A stretch of 64,000 nt of DNA, from NCBI RefSeq assembly GCF_910592395.1, contig NC_088314.1, forward strand, positions 930,001 through 994,000, read 5' to 3'. How positions within the stretch are numbered: the stretch's first letter is position 1; each line of letters begins with the position of its first letter. Of the stretch, positions 52,914 through 64,000 are shown in pieces. The position numbers were made by a program, and so were the translations under genes. The stretch is from Lineus longissimus. Taxonomy: Eukaryota > Nemertea > Pilidiophora > Heteronemertea > Lineidae. The notes under the pieces were generated by a model, which was not told the origin of the DNA, did not search any database, and saw only the letters and a list, made by a program, of their open reading frames with translations.

Positions 52914-55900
52914 TTACACAAGTTCGTAATATCTGCATGTCTTTGGATCAAAGTAACAGTTGAGACAAGGATCGTAGAGAAGGTCAAGTTCATCCTCCTC
53001 ATCAGTGTCTTGTTCAAGGGCAGTCTCACCCTGACTGTTCAAACGACTCCGCCGACCTCGCGAATCTGCAATGGAGAGATTCAAAGATGTTAAAATATAC
53101 TGTAACGAGGAGACATCGTCCAGCTTTGTGAACTTATTTGCACAAAATATCAAGAAATGTGTCGTGTCAGGCATTGAATCCACGATGTTCGGGTTATGAA
53201 TGTGAGATGTCAATTACTGCATTGCACTGTGCTTGCGGTCATGTTGTCTTGGAGTAAAGAAGGTCAGCCAGCCGCAGGACTCCGTAGAGAGTTGCTACAC
53301 GTCATCAAACGGTCCATACATTACCTGAAGATTTCTGTCTTGGTTGGGGTGGTTGTTCCCTTGGAGACAGCTCCTCTGGTTTCGGGTCTCTCTTCATTTC
53401 ACTGGGAAGAACAATCGGTGGGCTAAACACTCCAGACCAGTCCCTGAAATCAACGATATGATCATTTACATTCAGCTGGCAAAAGGCATGATGATCTACT
53501 GTTTCCAAGTTCTGCTATAATGCAGACTGGTTTCCACTCAAGTCAGATCTCACTGGACTCACAAAAACGGACAATCGTTTTTCATACTTGGATTTGCACA
53601 CATACCTGGGATTTGATGAACCTAATGTATCTTGACTAGTCCTGGAGGAGGCTAAATGCATCTCATCTTGATAATGGTGAGGTAACAATGTAGGCACCTG
53701 AATAAAAAATCAGACAGTACATAAAGGATAACATACAGCACTAAAAAAGCTGTTTTTACAAGTTCAATTGCCCCGGTAGACATTCCTTGATGTCCTGATC
53801 CAAAGCCCAATTGAACTAAAATAACCAAATCTGTGTTCTCCTTAGATACAAAAAACTGTAGCTCTTGTATCTTGTTCTAGACCAGTACCACACTCAACAC
53901 ACCGACCCAACTCATCTTATTCTTACCGGGCTCTTCCAGGTGCTAAATGATGTTGTATCTTCATCACTAGAGGACAATGAATCATCATCATCATACGCAT
54001 GCTTGGCTAGATCGTGGACGGCAGCGTGATTCTGGGGCTTCCGTAGCGGTCCAGCCTCGTCATTCTCATCTTCATCCTCCCCAGCAGATTCATCCGCCTG
54101 ACGCTTAAGGCTTTCTAACATCCGAGCTTCAAATGAGTCCGATACCTCACCCATCTCATATTTGTGTTCATCATAGGGTTGCTCAGCAACAAGATTTAGC
54201 TGCGACAACCTCGCATCACTCTTCGGTATCTCTCGCACCTTTTTCTTACTAATACTGTGCCGCGATTGGCTACCAGCAGGACTGAGTAGCGCATTCTCTG
54301 GCACAGTCACTGATAAAGAGTTCACAGATTTATGTAGCTTCATGCTCGTATTAGAGTTCAATGCCTTGTTATGACCAGACACAATGCTTTGGTATGCTGC
54401 TGGGTCTAATTTCGGTCGTGATCTTTGACCTTCGTCAGTGTCTTCTTCATTATTACTACTCGTATTAACACTACTTTCACCATTCTGTTTCAAATTGATT
54501 TCAATGTCGCTCACAATGGGAGATCTACGAGGGGACCGTGCCTTGCGCGACTGCCCAGATCCAGGTTTGGGTGAAAGTCTCGCTGACGGTTTCGGAGAAA
54601 GTCTTGATAAGCGTTCAGCTACTTGCTCTTCCTCCTCACTGCTGACACTACTATGGAAGTCATCTGCAGGACGTGCTCCACGAGAGTTTGTCGCTGCCTC
54701 CATGACTATTCGAGGATGACTTCGTGAGCTGAGTTGACTCATCATGGACTGTGATCGTGGTTCCTCATCGACTATCCTCCGACTGGCAGGTTTCGGAGGA
54801 GAATGAAACATATAAACCTCTGCATTGTAGGACTTTTTATCTTCTCTGAAATTGAATCGGAGGAAATATTACTATTATTCCAAGTACAATTGACAGACAA
54901 CTCATGTCTTCAAGATTCAAGATGCCAATGGTTCCCAACAGTTGAGTTTAAGTCTCCTTTAATAGAATGAAATAGGGCATACTCACTCTTCACTATCCTC
55001 ATATGAGTTCTTGATGACATCCTCATTCTCCTCGTCACTCCCAACGTCTGTTCTATCAGCCTGCGCCCTCAACGCCTGGATCATGGCGTCCATCGAATCA
55101 TCGCGGCCGTCATTGTCCTCGGCAAACAGCTCCTTTGTCTCAACCTCCTCATCTTCACTTGGAGCCGAGTCGTTGATGATACCGAGTTCCTCGTCATAAT
55201 CATTTCGTAGCGATTCTGCAAAAGGGAAGTCATTTACAAACCAACGTTGTTCTGTTGATAAGTTTGGTTTGGGTGTAAGCAAAACAAACAAGCAGGAGCT
55301 TCATGGCTGAAAGTCTTCACTCTGACAAGCCTAGTAAGTACAGGAGGCAGAAGTCTTACCTTGGACACTTTCTTCAGGGAATCCTTTCGGCTCTAGTCTA
55401 CTGGAAGCAGACGGCTTCTCATCATGGTACCTCTCATCAGTGTCATCCTCACTCGAGGGGTGATGTCTCCTTGTTGGTAAGTCATGGCTCTGCTTCGGTC
55501 GGATGGAACCATCACCATACTTGCTGTATGAACTGTAACTTGAGGTACTGCTGTCATCATCTGAGAAAAACAGAGATTCGATTAACACAAGTACAGTTGT
55601 TGACCTGAAGTGTGAATTAAACAAGTTCAGCAGCATCCATCCATAAATACATGTATCTTACTAAATCTACTTGATATAGGAATGATCAAGACAATCAGAC
55701 TGAAATAAGAACCTAGACAAGCACAAACTTACAAGGTATATCTTTCACTGCCAAGTTCTGACCAGATGCCACCTTGTCCTTACTGGCACTCTTCACCCGA
55801 TGGATACGCCGCCTTACCCGATCATTGGAAGGTCCGCTCGGTGGATGTGGGGCGACGTTGGGAGGATGGGGTGCATGTAGCGGGCGCTCGTCGTTCCTGT

Positions 55901-58857
55901 TGATGCTACCTGACCCAAGGCTGCCACCTGAAGACAGAAGAGCAGACAGATGCAGGAGATAAACTACCACCCCATAATAACCAGCCTCACAATGGTTTAA
56001 TGGAGGAGACTGCCCTCCTTAGTCCTAGTTGGCAACCTAACTATACCAACCTGTGATAAAAGTTGAAGGGTGAACTGGCCTTACCGATACGGGGCTCTCA
56101 CCAGGTGCACATGCACAACCAGCTGAACTGAAGTAGCACTTCACAGCTACAGTTCTTTTATTGCTGCACCATGGACTTAAGCTTTAATCCACACTCATCT
56201 AAAGTAATCATAGAGCCTCAAGTGACATACCCTTCTCTGCCTGAGCATGGTCAACCTGTGTCCCTGGGTCAGAGCCCAGCCTGTAGTGGGCAGGTTCTAT
56301 ACTAGAATCCTCGTCATGGATTTCGAGGGCGCTCTCCAAGTCCCTGTAGGCAGTCTCCCGGGATGACATCTCACCATTTAATTCTGAAATGTCAGAACAG
56401 AACAATTAGCTACGCATTAGTGAGAGTACTACTTTATGGTAGCCAGTGTGAAGAGTTGCACATGGTTATGAAGAATGGACACTTATTGCAAACTACCAAA
56501 TCTTCACAGGGGTTTTGTTTTCACTGATTTTGACTGGAAAAGTCGAAAGAAATTTCGCAATCTGCGAAAATAACAAATTTACCATCAGATCTTGACTTGG
56601 AGAGAGATTTTCTACTTGAGGTGTTTCCATCTCTGCCAGCAGCTACTTTCTTGTTCGCCGATGAACCAGAGGGTAAGGGAACTTTGGATCCAAATGCGAT
56701 GTGGTACTGGCCAGATCGTCTGCTACCGCTCGAACTCAGGTCTGTAAGCAACAAATGAGACTTCAATGAAAAAACAACACATTAACATTATCAGGTTTCT
56801 AAGCCAAAGAGCATGATCCCACATGGCATCTTCTGTTTTGGATAAACCAATCTGTACTTACCAATATCCAATGCAGATGACGGCCGATTCGACAGGTCTC
56901 CACTCTTATCACCTTGAGGATGACGTATCTTCGTCATGGTGAGGACCTGAGTAAAGTGAGACACATCATGTGGGATCTGGAACTGTCTTGGTATCATGTC
57001 AACTTCACTTGAACTCACATGTGCAAACAGATCTGAAACGATTGAATTCAAAGAGCGAAAAATTACAATTTGCACTCACCACACCCATTTTTCACCATCA
57101 TTCATGATTTTTGATTTGGAAGCATAGTTGTCACTGGTACAATGGAGTTTTTGCACAAGGTAAAGTCATATGTTCCTAGCTTCAAGCTATAACCAAAGCT
57201 CACAAGGACCTCGTAAAAGGACAGGAGTTTTTCGCTGATTTGCCCTTCTCTGTGGAACCAGCTGCCAGCCCATCTCAGGTTGGTAGATACTGTCAGTTCT
57301 TTAACACAAAAGACAGAGGTATCAGCTGAATGTGGACAGAAGGATTACTCACCATCATCGTCAGGAGGCTGTGTCTTCATTGAGAAGATTCTACGCAGTT
57401 TACAATTTGCTGAGAGTGTGATACTTTCTGTTGCCTTGAATGTCTGGCCCCTCCACGTCTCCCCAACTAACGAGACCATGTCCAAACACAGGTTCACCCA
57501 CTGAAATAAGGACAGATTAACATCAAGTTTCCTGAATGACAGTTATGAGTTACACATATCAGATATACCTGGGAAGTAAATCTAGGCAGGGTAATTTTCA
57601 ACGCTGGCTTAGGTTAACGTCACCATAACATTCCTCAACCGAGGTATTATTATGCCTTTGTAGCCTTACTGTTGCTCTCCTCATGATTGTCAGGGGTATC
57701 TTAGCATGGAGCGGCGTCAGGCTCACTTCTTTATGAGATGTGGAGAAAACTAGGCGTCTCTTGTTGTTCTGTAGGTCCGTCAATCTGATAAGAGAAATGA
57801 ATCATTGAAAGCATAACTCCTTAAAGTCTGTGTACTGTGACTGAGTGATACATTAACACAGTGGGTATTGTACATGGCTGTGAAATCTTCACTACAAACT
57901 TCTGCTATGGTGAATGCACAAATAGCTCTAATATCAAGCATACACACTTGCTCATATGTAATTAAGAACAAGGAAACTATAAGCCCTGAACTGGAACCTA
58001 CCCCACATCCAGTGAGAAATCCTGTCCTTGTGGCACATGCAGCTGGAAAACCAAATATCTTTGGATCAGGGTCACTGAAAATGAAGGATGAATGATGAAA
58101 CAGACCTCATATGTTTGATAAGATCGAGAACCCAACATGGATTAAATAGTTGCACTTAATAATATGGGCTCACAGATCTCCTCAACGTGACAGACTGTCA
58201 AAGTGAAAGGTGGCTTGTCAGTTCACAAGTTAGGCCAGGGAAAGGATGGACACTTCTAAAACTTACACGCTTGTTTTGAATCTTTTGGAAGTTGCATCTT
58301 GGTTGTTGCTACGCTCCCTTCCAGACTGTAGACAAAACTCTTCACCTCTTTATCGTAGGCCTTGCGGACACCGGCTCCACCGGTCAGTCTCCAGTTGGCC
58401 ACGGGATCCTTGCCATGGACACTGAATATCTCAAAATAGGGACCTCCCTAAAAGAGGAATGGAGTCATTCATTTGAGCTGAATTCTTAAACATTCGGTTG
58501 TTTTGGACATAGGCCTTTTCAACTAAACTAAAGACGATTCCGAGCCTGAACAAATCAAATGTGCCCACCACTGACCACACTTCTACGAAAAGGTTGATTG
58601 TACTGCAACTGGTGTCTATGCCATTGCAAGCGAACGATCCTTCCAAGTGAGACATGAGTAGAATAATAGAAACACCGTGGCAGTGACAGTACAGTCAGTA
58701 GTAATACTAATAGTATGTTATCTGTTCCATGCATTGTGTGTGTACACATGTGACGCCTACATGTCAGTCACGATGTAAACAATCAAAAGGTTTGTCTCAC
58801 TTATGATTTTTTATGAATTGTAACAGATCTACAAACCTGATATTCGTTCTTGAACAT
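52914..58857 (-). CDS. CFAP20DC: CFAP20DC (C3orf67-like): CFAP20-domain protein with long acidic tail
   Basis: Poorly studied, probably cilium-associated protein. Fifteen exons: 58857-58837, 58447-58267, 58074-58002, 57784-57670, 57500-57353, 57032-56862, 56741-56583, 56383-56231, 55927-55733, 55560-55360, 55215-54987, 54845-53927, 53697-53606, 53443-53325, 53065-52914. Sum 2928 nt, 975 residues, all phases consistent. The first exon is only MFKNEYQ, as in human. The CFAP20-type domain (about 1-210) includes [51 protein letters not shown] and [15 protein letters not shown]. Conserved islands follow: [15 protein letters not shown] and [10 protein letters not shown]. The rest is Ser/Asp/Glu-rich and probably disordered, including a 919-nt exon with LSPKP repeats. 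The C-terminus [19 protein letters not shown] has spaced cysteines and looks like a conserved short motif. Identity rests on remembered similarity to human C3orf67. Confidence 0.9.
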
Positions 58858-59441
58858 TGCTGTTGATATGTTTTACAAGTCCTTCTAGTAAGGCTTCCAG
58901 TCAACTTATTTCATGAACGTTTTGAGCAACTTTTTTGAGTTGAAAGAAAGTGGAATTTCACTCTTCACTCACACTGGCCCACCATGTTGAAATTTACTTC
59001 GGACCTTGTCGGAAATTTCCGAAGATTCCCGAAGACGGAAAGTTGAAGGCGCGGGAAAGTTTGAATGATTGTTAACCCTCTACTGCCAATCATGACGACA
59101 AAAGACCAAAATTTTTACTTTTATTTTCTAGAAAAAAGTGTTAATTGATATAAGCAATATTAATGTGAATTTTGGTTGTCTCGGCCGGTAGATGGCAGGG
59201 GAAACTTGTGACGTAGCTCGACCACTATGGCCATAGTCACTCCTAAGGTTGCCAGCCACCGCTCACAACAATATTGTTGAATGGGAATCTATCAAAGTCA
59301 GGGGGCCGGTCACAGGTTCAGAGCTTACTCTGGGTTGACTCCTGGTGTATTCTTCTGAAATAATGATCCACCTCTGTCAGGCCTCAGTTCACCAACAGAA
59401 AAAACAAAGCCATTTTTAACATACCTGTATATAATCAATAC
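58858..59441 (-). promoter_or_regulatory. Intergenic region upstream of CFAP20DC
   Basis: About 0.6 kb between the CFAP20DC start codon and the FGD polyadenylation signal. It contains a GC-rich patch (GAAGGCGCGGGAAAG, E2F-like) at about 59045-59059, a plausible core promoter element. No gene seen. Confidence 0.45.
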
Positions 59442-59447
59442 TTTATT
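59442..59447 (-). other. Probable polyadenylation signal of the FGD gene
   Basis: AATAAA on the minus strand, 1.9 kb downstream of the FGD stop codon and followed by the CFAP20DC upstream region. Confidence 0.55.
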
Positions 59448-61388
59448 GTATATTTGATACACTTCTGCCAAATTACAACTATTTACAATATTTTATTGCA
59501 CACCATGGCATCTCTAGTATGCTTCATTATAAACATTCACAATGAGGATAAGTAAACAGCCTCCTAAGTTTTGATTCCCTTTACAACATCTGAGCTGGAA
59601 ATAATATCTTGGACCCATAGATTTACATGAGTAAAATCATGAACCATTATGTCGATTGATTATAAGTACTTAGCTTTGATCTCTTGCAAGCGGAATTGTT
59701 TGGAATAAAACTTGTACAAAATCATAAATTTCAATAGTGAACCATTAAAGGCCCAGTACACTTGTGAAAATTCATCTAATTTAACAACAGGACAATTATT
59801 ACTTGGCCTATTACATGCAAATGTACATGTATACAACTGCCATCTCAAACTCTATAAAACTATATCACAATCTTGAGTATAATGCAAAACACTGCATCAT
59901 AAATTTGATTTGAAAGAAACTTTAAAGGTCCAGTACATCTGAATTGACATTTTACACTTTATGACTCACCTGTAGTTACACTACAGTAGATCACCTGCCT
60001 TGTGTGCATTAAAGATCACACAGGAATTCTTTTCTCATTGGCATGTATATACATAGTAGGAACACTCATGACATTCTGATCAAAATTTTGATGTACTGAC
60101 CCTTTGAGACAAAGTTGACAATTGATGGTAGACATGATTTCAAAAGTTGCACTTCCCAGCAGTTATCAACAACATAAACGATCTGAAGTCAATGTCAGTA
60201 GGTTTACGGTAGATTAGCATTGGAATCTTATTCTTGGTTAATTAACTGACACAGTCGTCAACCCGTCATTTGGTAACATTAACAATTAGCAAATTTCTGG
60301 GGTAATCAAATTTGGGGAAAATCCGAGTTTGACCAGCAATCTCATCGAAAATCTATCCAATATATACAAAGATCACATACTATTTCACAATAAAGACTGT
60401 AGGAAAGTTCAACTATTCTCTACAGGGACAGGGACAAGTTTTCTTCTAACCACAAGTAGAGATGTGTGCCACAAATTGCTCCAGTAACCTGAGGTATTTA
60501 CGTATATATATCAGACTAGTGCAATGGAGACATCAGTTCCTGTCACATCTGAGGTCCCGGGTTTGATTTCCTGTATACTCCCTTGCTATAGAGAGGCGAC
60601 TCTCTTTTAGGTTTCATCCAGGTAGCCTGGTTTCCTTCTACAGTACAAATCACCCAAATATTGTCTAACGAGCCAATAACAAGCCAAGTTAACAAGGCAT
60701 CCAAGGTGATAACATGAAATCAAAAATAGCGTATTGAATCAAAATCTCACTCAATAATAATCTCTGGAATGATAGAAACATCTAGTAACTATGGTAACAC
60801 TGGTGAAATGATTGTCAAAGTTCACAATGTCAAATTTGTTCTAAAAAGAAATTCGGAAGGTAATCCGGACTTGTAAAAATTGGGAGAGAAATAGCACAGT
60901 TTGTTTAAATTATCCAAAAATACAATTATGCACACAGTACTAAAATACAATATATCAAATCTGACAATTATAAAATATACTTTTAGCAAATTTTGAGGCA
61001 ATATTCATATCACATTATAACAATGTTCACTAAGCTGTGCAGATCAAGATTTGATTCAGCCACTCATCTAGAAACTGGTTTGAGCCAATCACTATTTACA
61101 GATCAAATGGCACACTATATAGAAGCAGGGATTCTACAGCTGTGAGATGTACACAACTTATAAAATAGAATTGATAACAAAATACATGTAGTGCAAAATG
61201 ACAACAATTTATAATTGGACTAGTATTATGATGCTCACAACCACACTGTTCTGAATCACTAGCAGCAGTTACATTGAGTGACATAAAGTCTGTCGGTCCA
61301 CATAGTTTTATCCACCATCTGGTGACGAAGTTTCTTTTCCAATGAAACGATTTTCTGAATGGCGAGTTTCATCATGTGAATGAAGTAT
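59448..61388 (-). other. Presumed 3' UTR of the FGD gene
   Basis: AT-rich sequence after the FGD stop codon at 61389-61391. It contains a tRNA-like fragment near 60515-60580 on the plus strand. No coding segment recognised. Confidence 0.5.
60515..60580 (+). repeat. tRNA-like SINE candidate in the FGD 3' region
   Basis: TCAGACTAGTGCAATGG (A-box-like) is followed about 25 bases later by GGTCCCGGGTTTGATTTCC (B-box-like). Spacing fits a tRNA-derived SINE head; the anticodon arm is not intact. Confidence 0.4.
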
Positions 61389-63912
61389 CTATGCGACAGT
61401 TGCATCTTTTATTGCCTGTATCCACCTGAAATTAGAATGAAAATCGAGGTTACGACTTCATGATATCGATAGCTCAGGACAGCTCCACCTATCATCAAAC
61501 TGAAAAGTAAATCAGCAAGGATGTTGCTTAACCAATGGTCAAACTTCAGTCTTTTATTCGGGAGGCAGTTAATCCAGAAACATTTCACCAAGGCAAGACT
61601 AAGAAAATGGAACGTACTGTAATGTTCTTTTCAATTTCTGGACAATCATGTTTTTCAAAGATCTGATGAGAACTTACTTATCTTTGGTGGAGGCACTCTC
61701 CGTCCGAAACACAACTGGATCTGTTCCCTTGTGCGAAACTTGAAAGACTAGACTTGGCTCTGCATTCTCAAAGTACTGGAAAATAAAGCATTTGACTGAT
61801 AATTGATGGAGTGAGAGAGTGTCTTGTCTTGTAGGAAATTGCTACCCTACAATGTTATATTTCCTCCAAAAGCATTATGAGTACATGCTGTGCAAACAAG
61901 GATTACAGACTTCAACCAAGGGTGTTGTACTATAAGGCAATTCATCAAGTGCTATCGCCAGATGAGTTGAAGAGATCGTTGAAACATTTCTGGTGATGCT
62001 AATCAGGACTGTGCTATCAGGTTAGTAGAGGAACATACCATTACAAGTATTAGAATGGAAACTATGCTGTTAGTCTAGAATATAAAACATGAGGTTGAAC
62101 CCTTTAAGGACAGGTTGTGACATTGTCTTCACTTTTCAGTTGTCCCATGGAGTTTTTTCCCCACAGGTATACTCCAGTCCTTAATGGGCCAAGGGAGTCA
62201 GGTGCAAAATTTACAGGGAAAATGCCACACCAAATCATCATCCTACCTTTGCCAAAAAGCTATCATTCGTATCGGCCTAAGAAACAATGGAAACCAAGAC
62301 AACTGTGTTAACTCTTCAATCAAGACCAAAACCCAAACCACTAATGATTTCAAAGGCATCTTATCCTGTTGTTGTGCAAAGAGCATCCTGATATATTCCG
62401 GCTGCTGGGCAGAGTTCAAACAAATGGATTCAGCTATAAAGTACTTTTAGATTTAATACATGCCTTCCTCAGAGAACATGTAATCACAATCATCATTAAC
62501 ACCTTCAGCGCCGAACCACGTAGATCTACGTGGCCCAAATCCCCCTCCCCCTTCGAGCTGGTTATCAGAGTCTCATGGACTTCATGAAAGAACTACGCCA
62601 TCGCCATCTTCAGGGCAAGGCTAGAACTGAAAGGGGGCCTGAAAGGACCAAACTATCTTTTCGGTTCCTACCGTGCCCTGAAGATGGCGATGGCGTAGTT
62701 CTTTCATGAAGTTCTGAACTACGCCATCGCCATCTTCAGGGCACGGTAGGAACCGAAAAGATAGTTTGGCCCTTTCAGTTCCAACCTTGCCCTGAAGATG
62801 GCGATGGCGTAGTTCTCTCATGAAGTCCGTGAGACTCCGATGACCAGCTCAAAGAGGGGGATTTGGGCCACGTTGATCTACGTGGTTCGGCGCTGAAGGT
62901 GTTAATCATTGGTCAGTTAGTGGTGAAAAGATTAGACCAATGTATGGAGAGTAAAGGGCTCACCTCAGTAAAAGTCTTGATTTCATACCCAAGGAGAGGT
63001 GTACTTCTTGAAGCTGCAGCATCCTGAAAATAAATGTTCCAAATTTAGTGATCAAGCTGCACAAGTAATCAAAGTGTAATTTTCTTTGATCCTCAAAACT
63101 AAATGTTAGGAATCAGGTAGGATTATTAACTCAGAAAGAAGTTTTGTGATTCCTAACACGGAAGTCAGGACCACTGTATACTCTCAAGAGTTGACCTCAA
63201 CCACAAGAGGCTCAGGAGAAGGACCACATCGAAAAAGGAATCAGAAGTTTTACAATGTGCAGACTGACTTTGTCAATTTGGATCTCAAGTTTTATAACTC
63301 ATGGAGGAGAACAGTTGGGAATAACAGCAGATTGACCTTTCCTTGTGTTCTATAACCTTCCAGAGTAAGTGACAAGACAACCCACCTCGCTCGCCTTGTA
63401 TGTATACAGCACTTTGTCCTTGATGACAAACCATCGTTTCTTCCATTTCTTGCCGCGTATCACCTTCATGTAGCCACTCATTACAGAGCCAGTGTCATTC
63501 GCTTGAACCTGGAATGGTAATTCAACATCATCGAGGTGAAAACGAAACTAGTGAGAACATAGAATGGCTTCTATCTCATAATCCTCGTCTCGCACCTTGT
63601 TCTCATTATATCATACTGCTGCAAGATTGGCAGTCAAAATCTGAAGCATTGACACAGACAAACACAACTTACCTCCTTGAGAACTGATGGCCTCTTTATA
63701 TGTAACCGATTCACCCATTTTTTCGACTTCTTAAAGCTCTCGCTGGTGTTCCGTGGCCTTTTTTCCTCACCCTCAGCCGTCGGTGTCAACCGTCCATCTT
63801 CAGCTGCCGCTACTGGCTCTATCTTCTCGAAGCATTCACGACATACGCGCACTGACTTGCTCTTCAAGTATATCAATGGAGCTTTGTAGTCGGAGCATGC
63901 ACCACATATTAC
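61389..63912 (-). CDS. FGD5/FGD6-type Rho guanine exchange factor, C-terminal exons only
   Basis: FGD proteins activate Cdc42 at membranes through DH-PH-FYVE-PH modules. Visible exons: 63912-63673, 63508-63386, 63023-62964, 61775-61678, 61425-61389, giving 185 C-terminal residues with consistent phases. The first encodes the second half of a FYVE zinc finger (VICGACSDYKAPLIYLKS, then VRVCRECFEKIEP, with paired cysteines). A basic linker ends RPSVLKEV. The rest is the C-terminal PH domain: SGYMKVIRGKKWKKRWFVIK, DKVLYTYKASED, STPLLGYEIK, and last helix KWIQAIKDATVA with the conserved Trp. LYTY.ASED and PLLG match FGD5 and FGD6 best among family members I recall, but I cannot choose between them. 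The DH domain, first PH domain and FYVE N-terminal half lie beyond the right edge. Confidence 0.9.
61776..62963 (-). other. FGD intron carrying a TTAA-flanked MITE
   Basis: Intron inside the PH domain, between the exon ending KTFTE and the exon starting YFENAEPSLVFQ. About a third of it is the palindromic element at 62500-62901. Confidence 0.75.
62500..62901. mobile_element. Palindromic piggyBac-type MITE (402 bp) with TTAA target duplication
   Basis: Flanked by TTAA at 62496-62499 and 62902-62905. Termini are CACCTTCAGCGCCGAACCAC and its reverse complement. Almost the whole element is one inverted repeat with arms near 200 bp. The internal segment GAACTACGCCATCGCCATC occurs four times in alternating orientation, so the centre is a palindrome of palindromes. 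No transposase could fit, so it is non-autonomous. Short frames inside it are by-products. Confidence 0.85.
63024..63385 (-). other. FGD intron in the PH domain
   Basis: Non-coding; bounded by a GTGGG donor at 63381-63385 and a TTTTCAG acceptor at 63024. Nothing else seen. Confidence 0.7.
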
Positions 63913-64000
63913 CTGGAATAAAGATTCGAAGTTCAAAAGTCTGAATAAAAGGTGTTGACAATCAACAGGAAACATCAATTAACTAATCGTGAGTTGTCCA

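Noticed and set aside
54438-54719. 93-codon plus-strand frame
   Set aside because: Antisense to the 919-nt CFAP20DC exon; Leu/Ser-rich complement of an acidic low-complexity stretch.
59072-59200. TTAACCCTCTACTGCC ... GGTAGATGGCAGGGG, a possible third TTAA-ended element
   Set aside because: The right end lacks TTAA and the inverted similarity is only about 10 bases, so chance is likely.
62184-62821. Open frames over the FGD intron MITE
   Set aside because: They read through a palindromic non-coding repeat (the same words on both strands) and an intron.

Overview
The window is ordinary nuclear DNA of an invertebrate bilaterian animal, possibly a marine one; I cannot name the phylum. Genes are split into many short exons (about 100-370 nt, with a few longer) by GT-AG introns. 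Intergenic DNA is AT-rich, there is one intact nuclear tRNA gene, and the encoded proteins are single-copy animal orthologues at human-like lengths. I rebuilt the exons by hand from splice sites, reading phase and remembered human orthologues. In each of the four genes complete at both ends, all exon phases close without a frameshift.

Layout: (1) 1-7044, minus strand, MBD4 (methyl-CpG-binding domain plus start of the thymine glycosylase), cut by the left edge. (2) 8683-21156, plus strand, NEDD1, head-to-head with MBD4, with a 68-bp minisatellite downstream. (3) 25763-29071, minus strand, KLHL12, convergent with NEDD1. (4) 29738-29809, plus strand, tRNA-Glu(CTC). (5) 34283-51673, minus strand, the Raf kinase gene (B-Raf type). 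(6) 52914-58857, minus strand, CFAP20DC (C3orf67-like), whose 3' end lies just upstream of Raf. (7) 61389-63912, minus strand, the last five exons of an FGD5/FGD6-type Rho exchange factor, cut by the right edge. Repeats include two TTAA-flanked piggyBac-type MITE candidates, a foldback next to the MBD4 start codon, a 5S-rRNA-like fragment and tRNA-like SINE candidates.

The genes do not form one pathway: DNA repair (MBD4), centrosome and spindle (NEDD1), ubiquitin ligase adaptor (KLHL12), MAP-kinase signalling (Raf), cilium-related (CFAP20DC) and Rho signalling (FGD).

The most striking observation is in Raf. Two alternative exons, A (41420-41600) and B (40261-40876), have the same entry and exit phases and each encodes the 14-3-3 docking motif RSTSAPN. 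The frame stays open only if exactly one is used: using both, or neither, gives an early stop. Exon B also carries an array of about six Ser-Pro repeats (KSPLERS-like). This predicts two Raf isoforms of about 772 and 917 residues that differ only in the regulatory CR2 hinge.
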